Below are positions 48,523-58,099 of a stretch of 64,000 nt of DNA, one piece after another. Each line of letters starts with the position of its first letter. Within the stretch, counting starts at the first letter, position 1. Under the pieces are notes generated by a model. It saw nothing but the letters and a program-made list of their open reading frames with translations, made no database searches and was not told the origin of the DNA. The translations under genes and the position numbers were made by a program. Source of the DNA: Ottowia testudinis (GTDB lineage Bacteria; Pseudomonadota; Gammaproteobacteria; Burkholderiales; Burkholderiaceae_C); contig NZ_CP071796.1 in the NCBI RefSeq assembly GCF_017498525.1, forward strand, positions 1,922,001 to 1,986,000. The letters run 5' to 3'.

Positions 48523-48555
48523 TAAAAAAACCGGCGCCAACCATGGTGGCGCCGG
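48523..48555 (-). terminator. Terminator after the iron-binding protein gene
   Basis: CCGGCGCCA and TGGCGCCGG form a 9-bp stem with a run of A on the left, i.e. U on the minus-strand transcript. It lies 24 bp after the stop of the gene at 48579. Confidence 0.85.
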
Positions 48556-48578
48556 CGCGGTCGAGCGGGCCGCGGGGC

Positions 48579-49628
48579 TTATTTGAACCCGACGCGGTCC
48601 AGCATCTGCTGCACCTTGACCTGGTTGGCGCCGACGGCGCTGATGGGGATGGTCTCGCTCTTGAACTGGCCGCTGCCGCCGGTCATCGACTTGAGTGCCG
48701 GGTTGTCGGTGTGCACGCCCTTGGCCACCGGCCACTCGTTGTTGCCGTTGGCAAAATAATTCTGCGCCGACGGGCTGGCCAGGTATTCGAGGAACTTGAC
48801 CGCGTTGGCGGGGTTCTTGACGTGGCGCGCCACCGCAGCGCCGGCGATGTTGACGTGCGTGCCCCAGCTCGACTGGTTGGGGAACACCACGCCCACCTTC
48901 TCGACCACCGCGCGGTCCTCGGGCTTGTCCGAGCGCATCATGCGCGCCAGGTAATAGCTGTTGGTGACGCCGATTTGGCATTCGCCCGACGCCACCGCCT
49001 TGATCTGGTCGGTGTCACCGCCCTTGGGCGCGCGCGCCATGTTGGCCACCATGCCTTTGAGCCACAGCTCGGCTTTCTCCGGGCCCAGGTGCTCGGTCAC
49101 AGCGCCGAACAGGCTCAGGTTGTAGGGGTGCGAGCCGCTGCGGATGCACAGCTTGCCCTTGTTGCGCGGGTCGGCCAGCTTCTCGTAGCTGTCCACGTCC
49201 TCGGGCTTGACCTTGACCTTGTCGTAAACGATGACGCGCGCGCGGGTCGACAAGCCGAACCACGCAGTGCCGCCATTGGCCGCGGGCGCGGCGCGCAGCG
49301 AAGCGGGTATGACGTTGTCGAGCAGTTCCGACTTGATGGGCAGGAACAGGCTGTCCTGTTCGCCGCGCCACAGGCGGGCCGCATCGACCAGCAGGATCAC
49401 GTCGGCTGGCGAGGCGCTGCCTTCGGCCTTCAGCCGCGCGATGATGCCGGCATCATCGGCATCCACGCGGTTGATCTTGATGCCGGTGGCCTTGGTGAAA
49501 TCGTTGTAGAGCGCCTCGTCGGTCGAGTAGTGACGTGCCGAATAGAGGTTCAGCTCGCGTGTCTGCGCCTGCGCGGCGGTGTTCCACACCAGCGCCAGCA
49601 TGGCGGCGGCAATCCATGGCTTCTTCAT
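48579..49628 (-). CDS. Ferric-iron ABC transporter substrate-binding protein
   Basis: 349 residues. Signal peptide ends AAQA|QTREL. Fe3+-binding protein of the FbpA/FutA type: ELNLYSARHYSTDEALYNDF at the mature start, STRARVIVYDK, and the tyrosine pair of TNSYYLARMM that ligates iron. The ATG at 49628 is chosen for its signal peptide. Two overlapping Fur-like elements precede it. No permease or ATPase genes follow; a terminator does. Confidence 0.88.
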   Translation of the reverse strand: MKKPWIAAAMLALVWNTAAQAQTRELNLYSARHYSTDEALYNDFTKATGIKINRVDADDAGIIARLKAEGSASPADVILLVDAARLWRGEQDSLFLPIKSELLDNVIPASLRAAPAANGGTAWFGLSTRARVIVYDKVKVKPEDVDSYEKLADPRNKGKLCIRSGSHPYNLSLFGAVTEHLGPEKAELWLKGMVANMARAPKGGDTDQIKAVASGECQIGVTNSYYLARMMRSDKPEDRAVVEKVGVVFPNQSSWGTHVNIAGAAVARHVKNPANAVKFLEYLASPSAQNYFANGNNEWPVAKGVHTDNPALKSMTGGSGQFKSETIPISAVGANQVKVQQMLDRVGFK

Positions 49629-49663
49629 CCTGAGCTTCCTTGAAAAAAATCTTGAACGGATCG

Positions 49664-49699
49664 AATGATAACGGTAACGAGAATGGTTCTCAATTATAA
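49664..49699. promoter_or_regulatory. Fur-like sites before the iron-binding protein gene
   Basis: GAGAA-TGG-TTCTC at 49679-49691 is a Fur-type inverted repeat; AATGATAACGGTAACGAGAA just left of it adds a second overlapping hexamer array. Located 36-71 bp upstream of the ATG at 49628. Confidence 0.65.
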
Positions 49700-49863
49700 A
49701 GGTGCACAACGCAAATGCAGGCTCACTGTCTGCGCGGCAGCTTGAGCGGCGGGCGGTGGTGGGGCAGCGAAGGTTGCGGGTGCTGAGGCCGACGAACGCG
49801 AAGCGGGCGATGCGCCGCTATATCGCCGGGCGGGCTTGGGTTGCCCCAGGGCAGCTTGAGCGC

Positions 49864-49892
49864 AAAAAAAGGGCTGATCTTGCGATCAGCCC
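49864..49892 (-). terminator. Minus-strand terminator downstream of phasin
   Basis: GGGCTGATC-TTGC-GATCAGCCC with a preceding A7 run, i.e. U run on the minus strand. It is 200 bp after the phasin stop and is the first strong terminator there. Confidence 0.75.
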
Positions 49893-50094
49893 TTGAAGGG
49901 ATCCCAGAACCCAAGGGGTGTCGAAGGGATCCGAGGAGACAAACGGTTGGCGTCTTGTCCAAGTCGCCAAGGCAAAACCTGTTGCGTGCAGATCCAGGCT
50001 TTGCGTTGACGACTTTGCCGGCGCGGGCCGGCAAAGTGTTTTCAATCGGTGGCACGGGGCGGGCGGCTGCTGTGCAGCCGCTTGCCCAGCGCGA

Positions 50095-50658
50095 TCAGCG
50101 TGCGGCCTTCTTGGCAGCGGCACCGGCGTTCTTGGCGGCGGTGGTGGCGCTGGTCGTCACGGCGTTGAAGTTGGCTTCAGCCACGTCGGAAGCCTGCTTG
50201 ACGGCTTTTTGCACCGACTCGAAGGCGTTGTTGGCGGCGGCCACGGCGCTCTTCATCATGGCGACGGCGGTCTCGGAGCCAGCGGGGGCGTTTTTGGCGG
50301 CGCTGTCCACCAGGGCGGCGAACTGGGCCTGGCCTTCGGCGACCTTGCCTTCGAAGGCCTTGCTGAACTCGGCGCTGGTGCCCGAAGCGATGTCGTACAG
50401 GTGACGGCTGTAGGCAGCCGCTTTCTCGGCCAGGGGCTGGAACATGCCCGCTTGCAGGGCCAGCAGCTCTTGCGCGTCTTTCACCGACAGCACGGCTTGC
50501 GTGTGGTTGGCGGACTCGGACAGGGCGGCCTTGGTCGCTTGCAGGTTCAGCTCAACCAGCTTTTCCATGCCTTCGAATGCCTTGGTCGTCAGGCCGTACA
50601 GCGTTTCCATGTTGGCTTTTTGCGATGCGACGAGTTGTTCGGGGGTCAGCATATTCAT
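50095..50658 (-). CDS. Phasin family protein
   Basis: 187 residues. Helical, Ala/Lys/Glu-rich: [20 protein letters not shown], the [19 protein letters not shown] stretch and the C-terminal AAKKAA tail. Phasins coat polyhydroxyalkanoate granules. No phaC/phaA genes are near; phasins are often separate. GGAG lies before the ATG. Confidence 0.9.
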   Translation of the reverse strand: MNMLTPEQLVASQKANMETLYGLTTKAFEGMEKLVELNLQATKAALSESANHTQAVLSVKDAQELLALQAGMFQPLAEKAAAYSRHLYDIASGTSAEFSKAFEGKVAEGQAQFAALVDSAAKNAPAGSETAVAMMKSAVAAANNAFESVQKAVKQASDVAEANFNAVTTSATTAAKNAGAAAKKAAR

Positions 50659-50845
50659 CTCCTGGAGAATGGTGGGTAAAGGAAGGGAAGCTTCCTGGGT
50701 AGCCGCTCCTGAACCACTTTTTTGTTGCAGTGCAGCATGACCATGAATTTTAGGCGCTGCCGATCCGATTGCAAGCCGATTTGGTGCGCCGCCGCATTTT
50801 TAGACACGGTGTTCTAACTTCCGCCCGCCGCGTGCCGTGCTCGCC

Positions 50846-51448
50846 ATGAAGGCGTTCTATTCCACCCAGTTCGTGCTGCCCTTGCCGCCGGGGCACCGCT
50901 TTCCAATGGGCAAGTACGGCGCGCTGCGCGAGCGGCTGACCGCCGAATGCCGCGATCTGACGTTGGAGCAGGCCCATCCGGCCAGCGATGCCGAGCTGGC
51001 GCTGGCGCACGCGCCCGACTACATCGCCGCCGTGGCGCACGGCACGCTGGAGGCGCGGGCCCAGCGCGAGATCGGCTTTCCGTTCCGCAAGGTGGCGGGC
51101 GATCTGGACGTCGGCCTGCCCGACGGCACGGGCGACGCCGCCTACCTGGACGCGCTGGACCTGGCCCTGGTGGAGCTGGACAGCCGCTTCCGCCCCGACG
51201 CCGTGTTCTACCTGGCCGGCGCCGATCCGCACGAGGGCGACCGGCTCGGCCGCCTGAAGCTGACCTACGACGGCCTGATTGCCCGCGATGTGCGCGTGTT
51301 CGACTGGGCCTGGCGGCGCCGGCTTCCGCTGGCGCTGTCCATGGGCGGCGGCTACGGGCACGATATCGCCACCACGGTGCAGGTGCAGATCAACACCTTC
51401 GGTGTGGCACTGCGGTACTGGCGCCGCTGGCAAAATGCCGCGCCATGA
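50846..51448 (+). pseudogene. Histone-deacetylase-family protein with catalytic core deleted in frame
   Basis: 200 residues, whereas the family is about 300. N-terminal HRFPMGKYGALRERL and C-terminal FYLAGADPHEGDRLG and SMGGGYGHD match class IV/AcuC-type deacetylases. The expected middle, with GGTHHA and the DLDVHQGNGT metal site, is absent. REIGFPF at residues 75-80 joins straight onto RKVAGDLDVGLPDG, so about 100 residues are missing at a repeated FPF. The reading frame is open, but deacetylase activity is unlikely. It leads a unit with the thioesterase and nitroreductase genes by ATGA overlap. Confidence 0.75.
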
Positions 51449-51882
51449 GTGCCCCCCGCCCCACGCCCGAGCGCCGCGACGCCTATCGCGCCTTCCGCCC
51501 CATCACCACCCGCTGGATGGACAACGACCAGTACGGCCACGTCAACAACGTCATCTACTACAGCTGGTTCGACACCGCCGTCAACGCGCACCTGATCGAG
51601 CAGGGCGTGCTCGACACCGCCGGCGGCGCCACCATCGGCCTGGTGGTGGAGACGCAGTGCCACTACTTCGCGCCGCTGTCTTTTCCGCAGACCATCGACG
51701 CCGGCATCCGGGTGGCCCACATGGGTACCTCCAGCGTGCGCTACGAGGTCGGCCTGTTCGCCGCCGGTGCGCCCGAAACGGCGGCCAAGGGCCACTTCGT
51801 CCACGTCTACGTCGACCGCGCCACGCAGCGCCCGGTGCCGCTGCCCGCCGCCCTGAAAACCGTGCTGGAGAAGCTGAAATGA
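51445..51882 (+). CDS. Hotdog-fold acyl-CoA thioesterase
   Basis: 145 residues. TTRWMDNDQYGHVNNVIYYS is the 4-hydroxybenzoyl-CoA thioesterase/YbgC-type signature with the catalytic Asp in MDNDQYGHVNN. It hydrolyses an acyl-CoA of unknown chain. The ATG overlaps the upstream stop (ATGA), and its own stop overlaps the nitroreductase start. Confidence 0.85.
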   Translation: MSAPRPTPERRDAYRAFRPITTRWMDNDQYGHVNNVIYYSWFDTAVNAHLIEQGVLDTAGGATIGLVVETQCHYFAPLSFPQTIDAGIRVAHMGTSSVRYEVGLFAAGAPETAAKGHFVHVYVDRATQRPVPLPAALKTVLEKLK

Positions 51883-52613
51883 GCCAAGTCAACGCTCCCA
51901 TTCCCGATCCGGCCAGCGTCGATGCCGCCATCGAAAACCGCTTCTCGGCCCGTGCCTTTCTGCCCACGCCGGTGCCGCGCGAGACGCTGGAAGACATCCT
52001 GCGCGTGGCGCGCCGCGCCGCCAGCGGCACCAACGCCCAGCCCTGGAAGGTCTACGTGCTGCAAGGCGCCAAAAGGGACGAGCTGGTGCAGAAGGTGTGC
52101 ACCGCGCACGACGAGCTGCGCCAGCACCCCGAGCTGGAGACCAAGTTCTGCGCCGATTACGACTATTACCCGCGCCACTGGGTCGACCCGTATCTGGCGC
52201 GCCGCCGTCAGAACGGCTGGAGCCTGTACGGCCTGCTCGGCATCCAGAAAGGCGACAAGGACGCCATGCACGCGCAGCACCAGCGCAACTTCAGGTTCTT
52301 CGACGCGCCGGTGGGCCTGATGTTCACGCTCGACCGCGTGATGGGGCAGGGCAGCCTGGTCGACTACGGCATGTTCCTGCAGAACATCATGCTGGCCGCC
52401 CGCGCGCGGGACCTGCACACCTGCCCGCAAGCGGCGTGGAACGATTACGCCAGCATCGTGCTGCCGCACATCGGCGCATCGGCCGAGGAAATGCTGGTGT
52501 GCGGCATGTCCATCGGCCACGCCGACGAGTCGGCCCTGGTCAACACTTTCTTCACGCCGCGCGAGGAGGTGGCCAGCTTCACGCACTGGGTCGGGTCGGA
52601 CGCTTCGAGTTAA
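51879..52613 (+). CDS. Nitroreductase family protein
   Basis: 244 residues. FMN-binding nitroreductase fold: RFSARAFLPTPVPRETLEDI at the N-terminus, SGTNAQPWKVYVL, and the C-terminal VCGMSIGHAD. The substrate is unknown; coupled to the thioesterase gene. Confidence 0.85.
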   Translation: MSQVNAPIPDPASVDAAIENRFSARAFLPTPVPRETLEDILRVARRAASGTNAQPWKVYVLQGAKRDELVQKVCTAHDELRQHPELETKFCADYDYYPRHWVDPYLARRRQNGWSLYGLLGIQKGDKDAMHAQHQRNFRFFDAPVGLMFTLDRVMGQGSLVDYGMFLQNIMLAARARDLHTCPQAAWNDYASIVLPHIGASAEEMLVCGMSIGHADESALVNTFFTPREEVASFTHWVGSDASS

Positions 52614-52667
52614 AAAGGGCTGCAGCGCTTGCTGGGCAAGCGCGAGAAGCTCTGTTTATCATAGCGA
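52612..52667 (-). repeat. Palindromic element after the nitroreductase
   Basis: GCAGCGCTTGCTGGGCAAGC then GCGAGAAGCTCTGTTTATC, directly after the stop codon. Confidence 0.75.
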
Positions 52668-52783
52668 TTTGACGCAACTCCAGGTGCGGCAGCCCCTGCG
52701 CCGCACCCCGGTGCAATGCCGCTACACTGGCCCTGACCGCCTTCACCCAAGACAAGCGCGGCGCGACGAGAGAGACAACCCCC

Positions 52784-54013
52784 ATGCCCGGCATCATCCA
52801 CAGCCTGCTCGACACCGACCTGTATAAGTTCACCATGATGCAGGCGGTGCTGCACCAGTTTCCGGGTGCGCAGGTCGAATACAAGTTCAAGTGCCGATCG
52901 CCCGGCGTGCAGCTGGCGCCGTACATCGACGAGATCCGTGACGAGATCCGCCAGCTGTGCGAACTGCACTTCACCGACGAAGAACTCGCCTACATGCGCG
53001 GCATGCGCTTCATCAAGAGCGATTTCGTCGATTTTCTGGGCTTGTTCAAGCTGAACCAGAAGTACATCCACCTGACCGCGCTGCCCAATGGCGAAATAGA
53101 CATCCGCGTGCGCGGCCCCTGGCTGCACACCATCATGTTCGAGATTCCGGTGCTGGCCATCGTCAGCGAGGTGTTCTTCCGCAACACCCAGCCGGGCCTG
53201 GACAAGGCCGAGGGGCGGCGGCGCCTGCAGTGCAAGATCGAACTGCTCAAGACCCCCGGTCTGCACGAGCTGAAGATTGCCGACTACGGCACGCGGCGGC
53301 GCTTTTCGCTCGACTGGCAGCGCGAGGTGCTGCAGACGCTGCAGTCGGCGCTGGGCACCGAGGCCGACGGCCAGATCACCGGCACCAGCAACGTGCTCTT
53401 CGCCATGGAGCTGGGCATGCGCCCCATGGGCACCATGGCGCACGAATACCTGCAGGCCTGCCAGGCGCTGGGCCCGCGCCTGCGCGACAGCCAGGTGTTC
53501 GGCTTTGAGAAGTGGGCGCAGGAGTACAGGGGCGACTTAGGCATCGCGCTGTCCGACGTCTACGGCATGAACGCCTTCCTGCGCGACTTCGACATGTACT
53601 TCTGCAAGCTGTTCGACGGCGCGCGGCACGATTCGGGCGACCCCTTCCAGTGGGGCGAACGCATGATCGCCCACTACCAGGCCAACCGCGTCGATCCGCG
53701 CACCAAGGTCATCATCTTCAGCGACGGGCTGACCATTCCGCGCTGCATCGAACTGCACGAGCGCTTTCGCGGCCGCATCCAGACGGCCTTCGGCGTTGGC
53801 ACCAACCTGACCAACGACCTCGGCCCCGACGCGCTGCAACTGGTGCTGAAGATGATCGAATGCAACGGCCAGCCGGTGGCCAAGATCTCCGACACGCCGG
53901 GCAAGACCATGGTCGAGGACGAGGGCTACCTGGCCTACCTGCGCCAGGTGTTCGATCTGCCCGCGCCGCCGTCCGCCATGCCCATCAACCGGCCGGCGCC
54001 GCTGATGCGTTGA
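52784..54013 (+). CDS. pncB: Nicotinate phosphoribosyltransferase
   Basis: 409 residues. [20 protein letters not shown] at the start, the phosphorylation/active region in [20 protein letters not shown], and [14 protein letters not shown] and [14 protein letters not shown]. It makes nicotinate mononucleotide in NAD salvage. A single gene with its own start (ACAACCCCC before the ATG is a poor ribosome site). Confidence 0.95.
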   Translation: MPGIIHSLLDTDLYKFTMMQAVLHQFPGAQVEYKFKCRSPGVQLAPYIDEIRDEIRQLCELHFTDEELAYMRGMRFIKSDFVDFLGLFKLNQKYIHLTALPNGEIDIRVRGPWLHTIMFEIPVLAIVSEVFFRNTQPGLDKAEGRRRLQCKIELLKTPGLHELKIADYGTRRRFSLDWQREVLQTLQSALGTEADGQITGTSNVLFAMELGMRPMGTMAHEYLQACQALGPRLRDSQVFGFEKWAQEYRGDLGIALSDVYGMNAFLRDFDMYFCKLFDGARHDSGDPFQWGERMIAHYQANRVDPRTKVIIFSDGLTIPRCIELHERFRGRIQTAFGVGTNLTNDLGPDALQLVLKMIECNGQPVAKISDTPGKTMVEDEGYLAYLRQVFDLPAPPSAMPINRPAPLMR

Positions 54014-54021
54014 CCGCTTAC

Positions 54022-54074
54022 TTCGTTTTTGATAGCTGCTCGCGCTTGATTTGCCGCGACTCGGCCCCTATTTC
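54022..54074 (+). repeat. Palindromic element between pncB and the antiporter gene
   Basis: TTTGATAGCTGCTCGCGCTTG then diverged sequence ending GGCCCCTATTTC. Confidence 0.8.
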
Positions 54075-54087
54075 ATTCATAAAGTCC

Positions 54088-55530
54088 ATGAATCTGTCCC
54101 GTTTCCGCCTTTTCGACCCCCGCTCTGGCTGGCCCCGCCTGGCGCTGCTGTTGACCTTGCTGGCGGGCGCCGCGCCGGCCCAGGCCGCCACGCTGGACGG
54201 CGGCCAGCTGTCGGTGCTGTGGGCCGTGCCCTTCGTCGGCATCCTGCTGTCGATCGCCATCTGGCCGCTGGTGGGGCCGCACTTCTGGCACCACCATTTC
54301 GGCAAGGTCGCTGCCGGCTGGGCGCTGGCGTTTTTGCTGCCTTTCGCGCTGGTTTTCGGCCCCGGCATGGCGGCGGCAGGGCTGGTGCACGCGCTGCTGG
54401 CCGAATACCTGCCCTTCATCCTGCTGCTGACGGCGCTGTTCACCGTCTCGGGCGGCATCTACATCCGCGGCAACCTGCACGGCTCGCCGCTGCTCAACAC
54501 GGGCCTGCTGTTGGTCGGCGGCGTGCTGGCCAGCTTCATGGGCACCACCGGCGCGTCGATGCTGCTGATCCGCCCGCTGGTGCGCGCCAACGACAACCGT
54601 CGGCACAACGCGCACGTCGTCATCTTCTTCATCTTCATCGTCAGCAACATCGGCGGCTCGCTCACGCCGCTGGGTGATCCGCCGCTGTTCCTGGGCTTTC
54701 TGAAGGGCGTCAGCTTCTTCTGGACGGTGAGCCACATCTTCCCCGACACGCTGTTTCTGGCCGCCACGCTGCTGGTCATGTTCTTCGCGCTTGACAGCTA
54801 CCTGTACCGGCGCGAAGGCGTGCTGCGCCAAGACCCGACGCCCGACGACGAGCGCTTCGGCTTTGACGGCGCCATCAATTTCATCCTGCTGGGCTGCGTG
54901 GTGGCGCTGGTGCTGATGAGCGGCGTCTGGAAGCCCGGCATCACCTTCAACGTCTACGGCACCGACGTGGGCCTGCCCGGGCTGGTGCGCGACGTGGGCA
55001 TGGTGGTGGTCACGTTCATCTCCTTGGCCATCACGCCCCGGTCGGTGCACGAGAGCAACCAGTTCGGCTGGGCGCCGATGCAAGAGGTGGCCAAGCTGTT
55101 CGCCGGCATCTTTTTGACCATCATCCCCGTCATCGCCATGCTGCAGGCCGGCGTCAATGGCCCCTTTGGCGCCGTGGTGCGCGCGGTGACCAACGCCGAC
55201 GGCACGCCAAACCCGGCCATGTATTTCTGGGCCACCGGCATGCTGAGCGGCTTTTTGGACAACGCACCGACCTACCTGGTGTTCTTCAACACGGCGGGCG
55301 GCGATGCGGCCACGTTGATGGGCCCGCTGGCCAATACGCTGGCGGCGATCAGTGCCGGCTCGGTGTTCATGGGCGCGCTGACCTACATCGGCAACGCTCC
55401 CAACCTGATGGTCAAAGCCATCGCCGAAGACCGTGGCGTGAAGATGCCCAGCTTCTTCGGCTACATGGCCTGGAGCTTCGGCATCTTGATGCCGCTGTTC
55501 GTGGTGGTGACCTGGCTGTTCTTCAGGTAA
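54088..55530 (+). CDS. NhaD-type sodium:proton antiporter
   Basis: 480 residues from the ATG at 54088. A signal-like first helix (LALLLTLLAGAAPAQA) is followed by 11-12 more hydrophobic helices. NhaD features: ALFTVSGGIYIRGNL, MGTTGASMLLIRPL, VSNIGGSLTPLGDPPLFLGF and SGFLDNAPTYLVFFN, with acidic and polar residues in the helices. It exchanges Na+ or Li+ for H+. The 3' flank holds a GC-rich intergenic repeat. Confidence 0.85.
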   Translation: MNLSRFRLFDPRSGWPRLALLLTLLAGAAPAQAATLDGGQLSVLWAVPFVGILLSIAIWPLVGPHFWHHHFGKVAAGWALAFLLPFALVFGPGMAAAGLVHALLAEYLPFILLLTALFTVSGGIYIRGNLHGSPLLNTGLLLVGGVLASFMGTTGASMLLIRPLVRANDNRRHNAHVVIFFIFIVSNIGGSLTPLGDPPLFLGFLKGVSFFWTVSHIFPDTLFLAATLLVMFFALDSYLYRREGVLRQDPTPDDERFGFDGAINFILLGCVVALVLMSGVWKPGITFNVYGTDVGLPGLVRDVGMVVVTFISLAITPRSVHESNQFGWAPMQEVAKLFAGIFLTIIPVIAMLQAGVNGPFGAVVRAVTNADGTPNPAMYFWATGMLSGFLDNAPTYLVFFNTAGGDAATLMGPLANTLAAISAGSVFMGALTYIGNAPNLMVKAIAEDRGVKMPSFFGYMAWSFGILMPLFVVVTWLFFR

Positions 55531-55540
55531 AAGCGCCCCC

Positions 55541-55645
55541 TGTGGCGCTATCGCGCCTTCCCCCGAAGGGGGACACGCCAGTGGCCGGGCCAAGCCCGCT
55601 CCACGGCGTTCCCGCATGGCCTGCTCCGCGGCCTTCTGTGGAGGC
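55541..55645. repeat. GC-rich intergenic repeat between antiporter and kynA
   Basis: CCTTCCCCCGAAGGGGGACA (stem CCCCC/GGGGG) followed by GGCCGGGCCAAGCCCGCTCC and GGCCTGCTCCGCGGCC. A weaker related stretch with GCCCGCTCCGCGG lies at 40150-40245. Confidence 0.6.
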
Positions 55646-55649
55646 GGGG

Positions 55650-56489
55650 CTAAAGATCCGTTCGCAGGCGCCACAACTCGGGGAAGAGCACGACATCGAG
55701 CATCTGGCGCAGGTAGCTCACACCGCCCGTGCCGCCGGTGCCGCGCTTGAAGCCGATGATGCGCTCCACCGTGGTCACGTGCCGGAAGCGCCAGAGGCGG
55801 AAGGCGTCTTCCAGGTCGGTGAGTTTTTCGGCCAGTTGGTACAGATCCCAGTGCTGCTCGGGCGCGCGGTAGACCTGCAGCCACGCGGCCTCCACCGCAT
55901 CGCTGGCCTGATAAGGCTGCGTGAAATCGCGTTCCAGATGATCGGCGGGTATGCCCAGGCCGCGCCGCGCCATCAGCCGCAGCGCTTCGTCGTAGAGCGA
56001 CGGCACCTCATAAAACGATTGCACCAGGGCCAGCCGCTCGGGGTGGTGCGCGTGGGGTTTCAGCATGGCGGCGTTCTTGTTGCCCAGCGCGAATTCGATG
56101 CAGCGGTATTGAAAGCTCTGGAAGCCGCTGGACGGGCCAAGAAAGGGGCGGATGGCGCTGTATTCAGGCGGCGTCATGGTGGCCAGCACGTCCCAGGCGT
56201 GCACCAGCTGCTCCATGATGCGGCTGGCGCGCGCGAGCTTCTTGAAGGCGGGCGGCAGGCGGTCGGCACGGATGTCGCCGATGGCGCTGCCCAGCTCGGT
56301 CAGCAGCAGCTTCATCCACAGCTCACTGGTCTGGTGCTGGACGATGAACAGCATCTCGTCGTGCGCCGGCGACAGCGGGTGCTGCGCCGACAGGATCTGG
56401 TCGATGTGCAGGTAGTCGCCGTAACTCATGCTGCCGCTGAAGTCGAGCTGGGCTTTTTCGGTGTGGACGATGGATTCGGGGGTGGTCAT
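55650..56489 (-). CDS. kynA: Tryptophan 2,3-dioxygenase
   Basis: 279 residues from the ATG at 56489. [40 protein letters not shown] and [20 protein letters not shown] (heme-ligand His in FRHVTTV) are the TDO hallmarks. Heme enzyme that opens the indole ring to N-formylkynurenine. Last gene of kynB-kynU-kynA. Confidence 0.96.
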   Translation of the reverse strand: MTTPESIVHTEKAQLDFSGSMSYGDYLHIDQILSAQHPLSPAHDEMLFIVQHQTSELWMKLLLTELGSAIGDIRADRLPPAFKKLARASRIMEQLVHAWDVLATMTPPEYSAIRPFLGPSSGFQSFQYRCIEFALGNKNAAMLKPHAHHPERLALVQSFYEVPSLYDEALRLMARRGLGIPADHLERDFTQPYQASDAVEAAWLQVYRAPEQHWDLYQLAEKLTDLEDAFRLWRFRHVTTVERIIGFKRGTGGTGGVSYLRQMLDVVLFPELWRLRTDL

Positions 56490-56508
56490 GGTGGAGTGGA
56501 GGGCAGTT

Positions 56509-56619
56509 TTTTGAACGCAAAGTGCGCAAAGATTTCGCAAAAGAACGCAAAAAAGGCAGATGCCAAAACAGCAGTTTCTTTTGCGCCTTTTGCGAAACTT
56601 CTGCGTCTTTTGCGTTCAG
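56509..56619. repeat. Long intra-operon palindrome, copy D
   Basis: 111 bp. The left arm starts TTTGAACGCAAAGTGCGCAA; the right arm ends TGCGTCTTTTGCGTTCA. 10 bp after the kynU stop and before kynA. Confidence 0.85.
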
Positions 56620-56629
56620 AGATGGGCTT

Positions 56630-57910
56630 TCAAGTCACCGCCCGCTTACGGTTGAACTCGGGCAGTTCGTACTCCTTGTTCAATAGCACCTCGCGCAAGG
56701 TTTGTGCGGACAAGCGCACGTTTTCATACGAAAGATAGAGCGGCGTGAAGCCAAAGCGCAGGATGTCAGGCTGCTCGGCATCGCCCGCGCGGAAGTCGCC
56801 CACCACGCCGCGCGCGATCAGCGCCTGCACGATGGCGTAGGCGCTGCCGGCGGGTAATTGTTCGGTCGGCGTCAGGCACACCTGCGAGCCGCGCTGCGCA
56901 TGCTCAAGCGGGGTAACCAGCGTGAACGCGCCGGGGCACAGCTGTTCGACCGACTCGATGAACAGGTCGGTCAGCGCCAGCGACTTGGCGCGCAGCGCCG
57001 TCATGCCGCCCAATTTTTCTGCCTCGGCAAACACGTCCAGCGCGCAGTCCAGCGCCGACAGGCTGACGATGGGCTGCGTGCCGCACTGGTAGCGCGTGAT
57101 GCCCGCGGCCGGCTGGTAATCGGGCGTGAAGGCAAACGGCGCAGCGTGCCCCCACCAGCCGGCCAGCGGCTGCCAGCAACGGTCGACGTGGCGCGGGTGT
57201 ACCCACACAAACGCCGGCGCGCCGGGGCCGCCGTTCAAATACTTGTAGCCGCAGCCGACGGCAAAGTCGGCGTCGGCGCCGTGCAGGTCGACCGGCACCG
57301 CGCCCGCGCTGTGCGCCAGGTCCCACACCACGCGCGCGCCGGCCGCGTGGGCGGCGCGGGTGACGGCGGCCATGTCGTGCATGGCGCCGGTGCGGTAGTT
57401 GACGTGGGTCAGCATCAGCACCGCCACGTCATCGCCCAGGCTGGCGGCGATCTGGTGCGACTCGACCAGCTTGAGCGTGCCGCCGCGCTCGCGGCACAGC
57501 GCCTCGGCGATGTACAGGTCGGTCGGGAAGTTGCTGCGCTCGCTGACGATGGTGCGGCGGCTCGGCGCATCCTGCGCGGCCAGGTTGAGCGCCGCCGACA
57601 GCGCCTTGTACAGGTTGATCGAGGTGGTGTCGGTGGCCACCACCTCGCCGGCGCGGGCGCCGATCAGCGGCGCGATCTTGTCGCCCACGCGCGCCGGCAG
57701 GTCGAACCAGCCGGCGCTGTTCCAGCTCTGGATCAGATCGCGCCCCCATTCGCGCGCCAGCACCTCGGCCATCCGCGCGGGCACGGCGCGGGGCAGGGCA
57801 CCGAGCGAGTTGCCGTCCAGATAGATCATGCCGGGCGGCAGATCGAACAAATCGCGCAAGGGGCGCAGCGGGTCTTGTGCGTCGCGTTGCTGGATATCGG
57901 TCAAGGTCAT
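56630..57910 (-). CDS. kynU: Kynureninase
   Basis: 426 residues from the ATG at 57910. [50 protein letters not shown] and the PLP lysine in [17 protein letters not shown]. It splits kynurenine into anthranilate and alanine. Flanked by palindrome copies E (5' side) and D (3' side). Confidence 0.96.
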   Translation of the reverse strand: MTLTDIQQRDAQDPLRPLRDLFDLPPGMIYLDGNSLGALPRAVPARMAEVLAREWGRDLIQSWNSAGWFDLPARVGDKIAPLIGARAGEVVATDTTSINLYKALSAALNLAAQDAPSRRTIVSERSNFPTDLYIAEALCRERGGTLKLVESHQIAASLGDDVAVLMLTHVNYRTGAMHDMAAVTRAAHAAGARVVWDLAHSAGAVPVDLHGADADFAVGCGYKYLNGGPGAPAFVWVHPRHVDRCWQPLAGWWGHAAPFAFTPDYQPAAGITRYQCGTQPIVSLSALDCALDVFAEAEKLGGMTALRAKSLALTDLFIESVEQLCPGAFTLVTPLEHAQRGSQVCLTPTEQLPAGSAYAIVQALIARGVVGDFRAGDAEQPDILRFGFTPLYLSYENVRLSAQTLREVLLNKEYELPEFNRKRAVT

Positions 57911-57917
57911 CGTGAAT

Positions 57918-57960
57918 ACTCTCAAATCAATAGCTGCTTGCGCAAGGTGGGTGAGCGGAA
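57918..57960 (-). repeat. Palindromic element upstream of kynU
   Basis: CAAATCAATAGCTGCTTGCG followed by CAAGGTGGG, a short diverged copy beside palindrome E. Confidence 0.6.
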
Positions 57961-57989
57961 GGACCGTTTTTCATCCTCATGAAAATACC

Positions 57990-58090
57990 TTTGAACGCAA
58001 AGGGCGCAGAGGTTTCGCAAAGTTCGCAGAAGTTTTTCTTGATGAATTTTTTGCGACTTCTGCGCAATCTTTGCGCCCTTTGCGTTCAAA
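57990..58090. repeat. Long intra-operon palindrome, copy E
   Basis: 101 bp. Left arm TTTGAACGCAAAGGGCGCAG, right arm GCGCCCTTTGCGTTCAAA, nearly perfect at the ends. 9 bp after the kynB stop and upstream of kynU. Confidence 0.9.
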
Positions 58091-58099
58091 AAAAGCGTC

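Larger units (their letters stand above)
49629..50094. other. 466-bp non-coding stretch between iron-binding and phasin genes
   Basis: Holds the Fur sites near 49680, a minus-strand terminator at 49864-49892, a second hairpin TTTGCCGGC-GCGG-GCCGGCAAA at 50013-50034 and a direct repeat GAAGGGATCC at about 49896 and 49926. I see no credible gene. Confidence 0.6.

Noticed and set aside
50846-51448. Frameshift explaining the short deacetylase
   Set aside because: The gene is open from start to stop and both ends align in one frame; only the middle is missing, so an in-frame deletion fits better.
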